Shown: positions 1 through 5,846 of the stretch, piece by piece
How positions within the stretch are numbered: position 1 is the stretch's first letter
How the letters are laid out: each line of letters starts with the position of its first letter
Position numbers and translations under genes: made by a program
Notes under the pieces: model-generated
What the model saw: the letters and a program-made list of their open reading frames with translations, nothing else
What the model was told of the DNA's origin: nothing
Databases searched by the model: none
NCBI GenBank assembly: GCA_026786065.1
Contig: JAJAYS010000222.1
Span: forward strand, 1 to 8,864
Length of the DNA: 8,864 nucleotides
Reading direction: 5' to 3'
Source of the DNA: Polaromonas sp.
GTDB taxonomy: Bacteria; Pseudomonadota; Gammaproteobacteria; Burkholderiales; Burkholderiaceae_C

Positions 1-3000
1 CCCTTGCAGTGCCAGCTTTTCGACCCAAGCGCGCACTTCCGTGACGCTCAGGCGGGCGATGTCGGTAATGGACCAGCCTTCACTTTTGCCGCCTCCGCTG
101 CCCTCACTCGAACCGTCAGACGCCAGTTCGGCCACTTTTGAGAGAGCGGGTGATCCGCGCGTCAACTCTTCCTCCCTCGCCCCTTTGGGGAGAGGGCTGG
201 GGTGAGGGGCCCGCGCCGCACCAAACCTAACCGCACGCGCCTGCGCATTGAGCCGGGTTCCCTGGCATTTCGGGCAGATCGCATCGGCCACGTCGGCGGC
301 TTCCGGCTCACCAAAACTCTGCTCCCGGCCCTTGTTGTCGTCACCCTGTACCGAATCGTCGAACACCTTGCGCTGCTCTTTGGTCAGCGTCACGCCGGTG
401 CCGACGCAATCGGGACACCAGCCGTGCTTGCTGTTGTAGCTGAACAGACGCGGATCGAGCTCCGGATAGGAAGTGGCGCACACCGGGCAGGCGCGCTTGG
501 TCGAAAACGCTTCAAGCCGGCCTATGCTTTTTGTGCTGCTGCCGGCCGCCATCGCGCCGTGCAGTCCGTCAAGCGGGCCCAGCACATGCAGCACGCCCTT
601 GCCGTGCTGCAGCGCGCTCGCCAGTGCGGCGCGCAGCACGGCTTCGTTTTCAGGCGTGACCTGCACATCGGCCACCGGCAACTCCACCGTGTGTTCCTTG
701 AAACGGTCGATGCGCGGGAAACCGGTGGTCGGCAAAAACTCGCCGTCTATGCGCAGATGCGTGTAGCCGCGCGGCCGCGCCCAGTCGGCCAGTTCGGTGT
801 ACACGCCCTTGCGCGCAATCACCAGCGGCGCGAGCAGGCCGATGTGCTGGCCGCGATAGCTCTTGAGCAGTTGCGCCGCGATAGCGTCAAGGCTTTGCGG
901 CATCACGGCGGCGCCGTCCCTGGTGCAGTGCTGCACGCCGAGCTTCACATACAGCAGGCGCAGAAAGTGCCAGACTTCGGTCGTAGTGCCGACGGTCGAT
1001 TTGCGGCCGCCGCGCGACAGGCGCTGCTCGATGGCGACGGTGGGCGGAATGCCATAGACCGCGTCCACCTCGGGCCGGCCGGCCGGCTGCACGATGCTGC
1101 GCGCATAAGCGTTGAGCGATTCGAGGTAACGCCGCTGCCCTTCGTTGAACAAAATGTCGAAGGCCAGCGTCGATTTGCACGAGCCCGACACGCCAGTCAC
1201 CACGTTGAACTTGCCGCGCGGAATGTTCACCGACAGGCTCTTGAGGTTGTTCTCTTTGGCGTTGACGATCTGGATGTCGTTGGACAGCAGCGGTCGCGCC
1301 TTGCAGGCTTTGGGCCGCGCTTCTTCGACGCCATGCACCTGTGCCATCTGCGCCTCGTAATCGCGCAGCGCTTTGGCGGTGTGCGACGTGGGGTGCTCGC
1401 GCACCAAGTCGGGCGTGCCCTGCGCCACCAGCAGGCCGCCGGCTTCACCGCCTTCCGGGCCAAGGTCGATCAACCAGTCGCTGGAGCGGATCACGTCCAG
1501 GTTGTGCTCGATGACGATCAGCGAATGACCTGCATCGACCAGCTTGCGCAGTGCGCGCATCAGCTTGGCGATGTCGTCGAAGTGCAGGCCGGTGGTCGGC
1601 TCGTCAAACAAAAACAGCGCGCCGCGCCCAGGGTATCGGAGTGCCAGCGCCTGGCGGCTTGCGCTTTGCGGTTTGCTGCGCGAGCGGCTCGCTTCGGCCA
1701 GAAAACCGGCGAGCTTCAGGCGCTGCGCCTCGCCGCCAGACAGCGTCGGCACCGGCTGACCGAGTTTGACGTATTCAAGGCCGACATCGACGATGGGCTG
1801 CAGCGCGCGCATCACGTCACGGTCTTGTGCAAAGACCAGCGTGGCCTGGCTGACCGTGAGGTTTAAAACATCTGCGACATTGAGAAAGCGGGGTCCAGGG
1901 CTGGGTTCGGGGAGGAAAACGGGGTCAGAGCCCAAATCGGATGGAGAGGCGGAGCGCTCCCTGGCATCGCGCGCCGAACTGGGGTCTGACCCCATTTTCC
2001 CGAGCGGCGAGCGCTCGATCGTGACTTCAAGAATCTCTGGCCGGTAACGCTTGCCGTCGCAGTCTGGGCAGCGCAGATAGACGTCGCTCAGGAACTGCAT
2101 CTCCACATGCTCGAAGCCCGAGCCGCCGCAGGTCGGACAGCGGCCATCGCCGTTGTTGAAGCTGAACTTGGTCGCGCTGTAGCCGCGCTGCCGGGCCAGT
2201 GGCGCCTGCGCAAACAGCTCGCGGATCGCGTCCCAGGCACCGACGTAGCTGGCCGGGTTCGAGCGTGCGGTTTTACCTATCGGAGACTGATCGACGAAGA
2301 CCACATCGGTCAGGTGATCGGCACCCAGCAGCCGGTCGTGCAGACCCGGCGTTTCGGTCGCCTTGCCAAACTGGCGCAGCAGCGCTGGCGACAGAATGTC
2401 TTGCATCAAGGTCGATTTGCCCGAGCCGCTGACGCCGGTGACGCAGACCAGGCGCTGCAGCGGGAACTCGATGGTCAGGTTCTTCAGGTTGTGGTCACGG
2501 GCGCCTTCGAGAATCAGCCGCGGCGTGTTGTCGCTGACCGGCCGTTTCTGCCCCAGGCCGACCTGCTTGCGCGCCCCCAGGTAGGCACCGGTCAGCGTGT
2601 CGGCATGGCGCAGGTCGTCGGGCGTGCCGTCGAACACGATCTGCCCGCCCTTCTCGCCCGGCCCTGGGCCCATGTCGATCATGCGGTCGGCGGCCAGCAT
2701 GACGGCCGGATCGTGCTCGACCACGACCAGCGTATTGCCGGCATCTCGCAGCCGGTGCATGGCCTGGACAATGCGGTTCATGTCGCGCGGATGCAGGCCG
2801 ATAGAAGGTTCGTCGAGCACGAACAGCGTGTTGACCAGCGAGGTTCCGAGCGCGGTGGTCAGGTTGATACGCTGCACCTCACCGCCGGACAGCGTGCGGC
2901 TCTGCCGGTCCAGCGTCAGGTAGCCTATGCCAACGTCGCACAGATATTTCAGGCGCGTCTGTATCTCTTCAAACAGCGACTTGAGCGCCTGCAGTTCACC

Positions 3001-4641
3001 CTCACCCCCTTCGATCAAGTTCAGGACAGGCCGGCCCTCTCCCGCTTGCGGGAGCGGGAGAGAGAGTTCTGCCTTGCCCCCTGTCCCGATTGCGGGAGAG
3101 GGGTGGCGTGAGGTTGGCGGTGAGGGCAACAGCCCGTCAAAAAACTCCCGCAGCCGATCAATCGGCAGGCGCATCAAATCGTGCAGGCACAGCCCCGGCA
3201 ATGCTTCGAGCTGCGCCCGCGACCACTGCACGCCCACCGGCATGAAGCGCTCGGTCGGCGGCAGGACCGCATCGGCCGCCTTACTGGACCCAAGCCGCCA
3301 CAGCAGAGATTCGAGCTTTAGCCGGGCAGCGCCGCAACGCTCACAGACGGTGTAACTGCGGTACTTCGACAGCAGCACCCGGATGTGCATCTTGTAGGCC
3401 TTGCTCTCCAGATAGGCGAAAAAGCGCTTGATGCCGAACCAGTGCTGGCTCCACTTGCCGTTCCAGTTCGGCGAGCCGTTGATGACCCAGCCCTGCTGTT
3501 CGGCGGTCAGCTTGTACCAAGGCGTGTCGCGTGGAATGCCGGCGGTCTCGGCGTGGCGCATCAGGTCGTCCTGTGCCTCTTTCCAGGCGGGGGTCTGCAT
3601 GACCTTGATGGCGCCCGCCCGCAGCGTCAGCTTGTCGTTCGGGACCACCAGCCCGTAATCGACACCGATCACCCGACCAAAGCCCTTGCAGGTTTCACAG
3701 GCGCCCATCGCCGAATTGAAGGAGAACAGCGACGGCGTCGGCTCCAGATAGCGCAGGTCGCTGTCCGGGCAATGCAGGCCGGTGGAAAAGCGCCACATCG
3801 CTTCGGCCGGTGCGGCAATTAAATCGGGGTCAGAGTCCAATTTTTCTGATCGCTCAGATTGCTCTGCTGCTGCGTAATTGGACTCTGACCCCCATTGTTC
3901 CGCTGACCCCGATTGTTCCGCCGCCACCAACCCAAGGCTCGCCACATACACATTGAGCCGCCCGCCGCCGCGCTTCAATGCGGTCTCAATCGCATCAAGC
4001 GCCCGCGCCTTCTCGATGCCCTGGATGCGAAACCGGTCTGCGACGACATCTAGCAGCTGGTGCGTGCCCGCCGCAGTCTCAATTTCCCGCTGCGCATGCA
4101 CCCGTGTGAAGCCGCTGGCTGACAGCCATTGGGCAAGCTGCTCTGCGCTGGTGTTACCCGGCAGCTCGACCGGAAACGTCAAAACCGTGCGGGGATCGCT
4201 GAGCGCAGTCCGCGCCATCAGCTCGGCGTAAATCGACTCCGGCGAATCATGGCGCACGGCCTGCCCGGTTTGCCGGTCAAACAGGCTGGCGGCGCGCGCA
4301 TACAGCAGCTTCAGGTGGTCGTTGAGTTCGGTCATCGTACCGACCGTTGAGCGCGAACTGCGCACCGGGTTGGTCTGGTCGATGGCGATGGCCGGCGGCA
4401 CGCCTTCGACTTTGTCCACCGCCGGTTTGTCCATGCGGTCAAGAAACTGCCGGGCATAGGCCGAGAAGGTTTCGACATAGCGGCGCTGCCCTTCGGCAAA
4501 CAGCGTGTCGAATACCAGCGAAGATTTTCCGGAGCCGCTGGGGCCAGTGACCACCGTCAGTTCGCCGGTGTGCAGGTCAAGATCAAGATTTTTGAGGTTG
4601 TGCTGGCGGGCACCGCGAATGCGGATGGTTCCATGGGGCAT
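1..4641 (-). CDS. uvrA: Tandem-duplicated excinuclease ABC subunit A (UvrA-UvrA fusion), 3' end outside window
   Basis: UvrA is the damage-recognition ATPase of nucleotide excision repair: it binds distorted DNA and loads UvrB. I read all 1547 codons from ATG 4641 to base 1 and found no stop; the frame runs off the window. A canonical UvrA has about 940 residues; here one complete copy (about 1-1100) is followed by a second (from about 1115). Copy 1 NBD1 has Walker A with Lys39, LSGGE 584-588 and Walker B DE 610-611. Copy 1 NBD2 has Walker A with Lys742, CPTC and CPDC pairs, LSGGE 967-971 and DE 1013-1014. Copy 2 NBD1 starts with Walker A at Lys1156, then a UvrB-binding-like domain, CPVC/CPDC and CPKC. 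AGGAAAG lies upstream of the ATG, and an in-frame TAG directly precedes it. Oddities: four repeat-derived in-frame insertions (about residues 241-274, 504-548, 878-921, 1477-1525), GSCKS instead of GSGKS at 1153-1157, and Ser294 at a zinc-ligand position. Double-length UvrAs are, to my knowledge, known in proteobacteria beside a normal UvrA; their role is less clear. A broken pseudogene is unlikely given the open frame. Confidence 0.93.
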   Translation of the reverse strand, partial: MPHGTIRIRGARQHNLKNLDLDLHTGELTVVTGPSGSGKSSLVFDTLFAEGQRRYVETFSAYARQFLDRMDKPAVDKVEGVPPAIAIDQTNPVRSSRSTVGTMTELNDHLKLLYARAASLFDRQTGQAVRHDSPESIYAELMARTALSDPRTVLTFPVELPGNTSAEQLAQWLSASGFTRVHAQREIETAAGTHQLLDVVADRFRIQGIEKARALDAIETALKRGGGRLNVYVASLGLVAAEQSGSAEQWGSESNYAAAEQSERSEKLDSDPDLIAAPAEAMWRFSTGLHCPDSDLRYLEPTPSLFSFNSAMGACETCKGFGRVIGVDYGLVVPNDKLTLRAGAIKVMQTPAWKEAQDDLMRHAETAGIPRDTPWYKLTAEQQGWVINGSPNWNGKWSQHWFGIKRFFAYLESKAYKMHIRVLLSKYRSYTVCERCGAARLKLESLLWRLGSSKAADAVLPPTERFMPVGVQWSRAQLEALPGLCLHDLMRLPIDRLREFFDGLLPSPPTSRHPSPAIGTGGKAELSLPLPQAGEGRPVLNLIEGGEGELQALKSLFEEIQTRLKYLCDVGIGYLTLDRQSRTLSGGEVQRINLTTALGTSLVNTLFVLDEPSIGLHPRDMNRIVQAMHRLRDAGNTLVVVEHDPAVMLAADRMIDMGPGPGEKGGQIVFDGTPDDLRHADTLTGAYLGARKQVGLGQKRPVSDNTPRLILEGARDHNLKNLTIEFPLQRLVCVTGVSGSGKSTLMQDILSPALLRQFGKATETPGLHDRLLGADHLTDVVFVDQSPIGKTARSNPASYVGAWDAIRELFAQAPLARQRGYSATKFSFNNGDGRCPTCGGSGFEHVEMQFLSDVYLRCPDCDGKRYRPEILEVTIERSPLGKMGSDPSSARDARERSASPSDLGSDPVFLPEPSPGPRFLNVADVLNLTVSQATLVFAQDRDVMRALQPIVDVGLEYVKLGQPVPTLSGGEAQRLKLAGFLAEASRSRSKPQSASRQALALRYPGRGALFLFDEPTTGLHFDDIAKLMRALRKLVDAGHSLIVIEHNLDVIRSSDWLIDLGPEGGEAGGLLVAQGTPDLVREHPTSHTAKALRDYEAQMAQVHGVEEARPKACKARPLLSNDIQIVNAKENNLKSLSVNIPRGKFNVVTGVSGSCKSTLAFDILFNEGQRRYLESLNAYARSIVQPAGRPEVDAVYGIPPTVAIEQRLSRGGRKSTVGTTTEVWHFLRLLYVKLGVQHCTRDGAAVMPQSLDAIAAQLLKSYRGQHIGLLAPLVIARKGVYTELADWARPRGYTHLRIDGEFLPTTGFPRIDRFKEHTVELPVADVQVTPENEAVLRAALASALQHGKGVLHVLGPLDGLHGAMAAGSSTKSIGRLEAFSTKRACPVCATSYPELDPRLFSYNSKHGWCPDCVGTGVTLTKEQRKVFDDSVQGDDNKGREQSFGEPEAADVADAICPKCQGTRLNAQARAVRFGAARAPHPSPLPKGAREEELTRGSPALSKVAELASDGSSEGSGGGKSEGWSITDIARLSVTEVRAWVEKLALQG
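174..209. repeat. CCCTC...GAGGG palindromic dispersed repeat inside uvrA copy 2
   Basis: A hairpin with arms CCCTCGCCCC (174-183) and GGGGAGAGGG (187-196), 9 of 10 paired around a TTT loop, is followed by a G-rich tail ending TGAGGGG at 209. This resembles the short CCCTCTCCCC/GGGGAGAGGG repeats scattered through many beta- and gammaproteobacterial genomes (family membership is recalled, not searched). On the coding strand it reads in frame as [15 protein letters not shown]. It sits between the conserved RAVRFG block and the [11 protein letters not shown] block of UvrA copy 2. The whole non-conserved stretch is about 67-213, roughly 49 codons; the part from 67 to 173 is Gly/Ser/Glu-rich and I recognise no repeat family in it apart from a small GCGG/CCGC palindrome at 146-158. 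Confidence 0.75.
1914..2000. repeat. GGGGTCAGA-type inverted-repeat element inside uvrA copy 1, NBD2
   Basis: Two 20-base arms, 1914-1933 (containing GGGGTCAGAGCCC) and 1981-2000 (containing GGGGTCTGACCCC), are inverted copies of each other at 18 of 20 positions. The 47-base spacer holds a perfect palindrome, GGAGCGCTCC, at 1951-1960. The element is translated in frame within UvrA as a Ser/Asp/Pro-rich loop (GSDPSS...LGSDPVF, about residues 890-920) between the conserved strand EILEVTIE and the helix [22 protein letters not shown] repeats of this form are, from general knowledge, dispersed in proteobacterial genomes and often flank REP-associated Y1 transposases. No transposase is present here, so any non-autonomous origin is inference. 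Confidence 0.8.
3001..3126. repeat. Composite CCCTCTCCCGC / TTCGA...TCAGGAC repeat inside uvrA copy 1, NBD1
   Basis: This composite block contains three parts. A TTCGATCAAGTTCAGGACAG segment (3010-3029) resembles the widespread TTCGACAAGCTCAGGAC dispersed repeat with an extra T. Next is a perfect hairpin, CTCCCGC (3039-3045) and GCGGGAG (3048-3054), within a longer CCCTCTCCCGC context. Last is a second imperfect hairpin around TCCCGATTGCGGGA, about 3077-3103. The outer ends TCACCCTCACCC (2998-3009) and GGCGGTGAGGG (3116-3126) are roughly inverted. It encodes about residues 504-548 of UvrA, a Pro/Gly/Ser-rich stretch between LREFFDGLL and [18 protein letters not shown], just before the NBD1 signature region. 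It is stop-free in the UvrA frame. Confidence 0.78.
3826..3892. repeat. GGGGTCAGAGTCCAATT perfect inverted repeat inside uvrA copy 1
   Basis: GGGGTCAGAGTCCAATT at 3826-3842 and its exact reverse complement AATTGGACTCTGACCCC at 3876-3892 are separated by 33 bases, which makes a 67-base element with perfect 17-base arms. It is read through in the UvrA frame as GSESN...LDSDP (about residues 251-272). It falls at the end of the UvrB-binding-like domain, between [11 protein letters not shown] and [13 protein letters not shown], the block that leads into the first zinc segment. The arms belong to the same GGGGTCAGA family as the element at 1914-2000 but carry a different extension (GTCCAATT rather than GCCCAAAT). 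Confidence 0.85.
3886..3921. repeat. 18-base tandem duplication spanning the edge of the repeat element
   Basis: On the coding strand, GCGGAACAATCGGGGTCA is followed directly by GCGGAACAATGGGGGTCA: two 18-base units differing at one base (C/G). The decamer ATTGTTCCGC appears on the plus strand at 3894-3903 and 3912-3921. The unit combines 11 bases of host flank with the first 7 bases (GGGGTCA) of the repeat element. It encodes AEQSGS followed by AEQWGS, so the duplication adds exactly six codons and keeps the frame. Replication slippage or repeated processing at the element end could explain it. Confidence 0.8.
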
Positions 4642-4805
4642 CTAGTCGTTCTTTCCTGGAGAGGTCGAATATTCTAGAAGGCCCATCTGAATGGGACGCG
4701 CGCAGCCCGCAATCGGCCCCGGCAATGCAGGTTGTTGCCGACTCTTGAAGCACCGCCGACCAGAACGCCCCCGCACCACCAGCCCGCGAGAGGGCCAGAA
4801 CCCCG
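4642..4805 (-). promoter_or_regulatory. uvrA: uvrA leader / presumed promoter region
   Basis: This 164-base gap separates the unknown gene from uvrA. On the minus strand it ends with AGGAAAG, a plausible ribosome binding site about 10-12 bases before the ATG. A TCTAGAATATTC stretch (about 4665-4676) contains the -10-like TAGAAT, and a small CCCAT-TCAG-ATGGG palindrome lies just upstream (about 4681-4694). I see no well-spaced -35 and no clear LexA operator of the CTGT-N8-ACAG kind, so SOS control is not shown. No terminator hairpin with a T-run is visible after the upstream gene, so read-through into uvrA is possible. Confidence 0.35.
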
Positions 4806-5375
4806 TCAGCGAAGCGCGTCTTCGAGCTCGCGAAACTTTTTGGGGCCAACCGCGGCGCCGATCTTGGGGGCCAGCTCGCGCAGCTTTTCGCGCGAGCCGC
4901 ACGACTCGACGGCCAGATTGAGCAGGAACCCGCGCAGCCCCAATTCGGCGGTCAACCGCGTGGCCAGCGGATAAGCTTTCAGATAGCTCGCATGCGCATC
5001 AGCGGCTGGTGTGGGCGTCTTAACGCTGGCGTTGGAAACGTCAAGCGGCCCGGAAAGCAACGGGGCCGGCGCGTCAACCGATTGGAGCGAAACCGCAGCG
5101 AATTCAGGATACAGCGATGGAGGCAGCGTTGAGGGTGAAGGGGTGGCTGAAAAAAAACCGCTGACCACCTCATGCTCTTCCAGATAGGCCAAGCGGCGCA
5201 TCTGGACTATGTCGTCTTCGGTAACGCCCAAACCGACGGTGAGCCTCAGCACATCGGCGACGCTGCGACGCCCGTCAAACATGATGAAGGCCGAGCGCTG
5301 CCGCCGCGACAACGGCGAGGCCCGGTTGTGTAATGCCGATTGACCCGCTTCGGTCTTGTGATAGGTCAGTGGCAT
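4806..5375 (-). CDS. Conserved hypothetical protein, 189 aa, two-domain, unknown function
   Basis: I do not recognise a named function. ATG 5375 is preferred because AGGA sits 6-7 bases before it. An upstream in-frame ATG at 5447 would add 24 residues encoded partly by a repeat remnant and poly-T, and is unlikely to be used. The N-terminal block (about 1-75) has the pattern YHKTEAGQSAL...LSRRQRSAFIMFDGRRSVADVL...LAYLEEHEVV, which resembles a compact winged-helix-like fold seen in uncharacterised betaproteobacterial proteins. A Pro/Ser/Ala-rich linker follows (about 76-126). The C-terminal block (about 127-189) has YLKAYPLATRLTAELGLRGFLLNLAVES and APKIGAAVGPKKFRELEDAL, predicted mostly helical. 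There is no signal peptide, membrane segment or metal motif, so it is probably cytoplasmic. A DNA-binding or regulatory role is a guess from the N-terminal pattern only. The gene appears to be a stand-alone unit. Confidence 0.8.
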   Translation of the reverse strand: MPLTYHKTEAGQSALHNRASPLSRRQRSAFIMFDGRRSVADVLRLTVGLGVTEDDIVQMRRLAYLEEHEVVSGFFSATPSPSTLPPSLYPEFAAVSLQSVDAPAPLLSGPLDVSNASVKTPTPAADAHASYLKAYPLATRLTAELGLRGFLLNLAVESCGSREKLRELAPKIGAAVGPKKFRELEDALR

Positions 5376-5752
5376 GGTGGTCCTGGCATGCAAAGAAAAG
5401 AAAAAAAGCCGGACCGGGGTCAGATCAAAAAAAATATCCCGGCGCAACTGCCAAATTTTATGGTCTTGCCACCGCAGCGCAGCCTTGACGATGGGTCAAA
5501 ACAACGTCGTTTTCCGCTTTTCAAGGTAAAGCCCTGTGGCTCTTCACCAAGAATTTATTACCAAGGCACTCATGTAGTGAGTCAGTTTCGGTGTGCTGCC
5601 GGTCAAAAAGGGGCAAGCCGATCACCGCCCCCAACGATAGTGGCCAGGCTAAGCCTTTGACCGCGCAAGTTGAGGTCGCCACTGAGACTCCAATGGCAGT
5701 CTGGCGATCACGATGGTGTCACCAGCCGGTTCTCATCTTTGGGCCCACCCAT
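5376..5752. other. Intergenic region between the unknown gene and the MFS terminator
   Basis: This stretch holds the leader of the minus-strand 189-residue gene and then sequence in which I see no gene. The leader contains a polypyrimidine/T-rich stretch and the solitary GGGGTCAGA remnant. On the minus strand, CATAAAATTT (about 5456-5465) gives a -10-like TAAAAT, but no convincing -35 lies 17 bases before it. A near-palindrome, TTGACGATGGGTCAA, occurs at about 5484-5498. Open frames here on the plus strand lack coding character and are antisense or intergenic noise. Confidence 0.5.
5416..5438. repeat. Solitary GGGGTCAGATC repeat remnant
   Basis: GGGGTCAGATC (5416-5426) followed by an A-run matches the same dispersed GGGGTCAGA family that is inserted in uvrA, here as a single arm without an inverted partner nearby. 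It lies about 40-60 bases upstream of the start of the 189-residue protein, on that gene's leader strand as GATCTGACCCC. It would be transcribed if the promoter is further upstream. No transposase or second arm is visible. Confidence 0.6.
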
Positions 5753-5787
5753 AAAAAAGCCCCTGACTAAGTGCCAGGGGCTTTTTT
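5753..5787. terminator. Bidirectional intrinsic terminator downstream of the MFS gene
   Basis: AAAAAAGCCCCTG (5753-5765) and CAGGGGCTTTTTT (5775-5787) are perfect 13-base inverted arms around a 9-base loop. The GC core (GCCCCTG/CAGGGGC) is flanked by A/T runs on both sides, so a T-run follows the hairpin in either direction. It lies about 60 bases past the transporter stop codon and is the obvious terminator for that gene. No plus-strand gene arrives from the left to need it. Confidence 0.92.
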
Positions 5788-5846
5788 CATTGTGCTACTG
5801 CACGTTCTCCAGCACCCGACAGCGCGTCAGGTGCCCTCCCGAAAAA

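Noticed and set aside
202..3111. Long plus-strand open frames (202-1866, 554 codons; 2107-3111, 334 codons)
   Set aside because: They are antisense to the uvrA frame, Arg/Ala/Gln/His-rich without family motifs, and arise from the strong G/C third-position bias of the minus-strand gene.
1914..3892. CRISPR array or integron suggested by recurring short repeats
   Set aside because: The repeats are inverted pairs at irregular distances inside a coding gene, not direct repeats with uniform spacers, and no cas gene or integrase is present.
1..4641. uvrA as a pseudogene broken by repeat insertions
   Set aside because: Reading every triplet from 4641 to 1 shows no stop, and conserved UvrA motifs resume in the same frame after each insertion.
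4642..4805. LexA/SOS box upstream of uvrA
   Set aside because: No CTGT-N8-ACAG or similar palindrome was found; the visible palindromes (GAATATTC, CCCAT...ATGGG) do not fit the LexA consensus.
5376..5447. Extended start (ATG 5447) for the 189-residue protein
   Set aside because: The extra 24 residues are encoded partly by the repeat remnant and a T-rich tract, and the ATG at 5375 has a well-placed AGGA.
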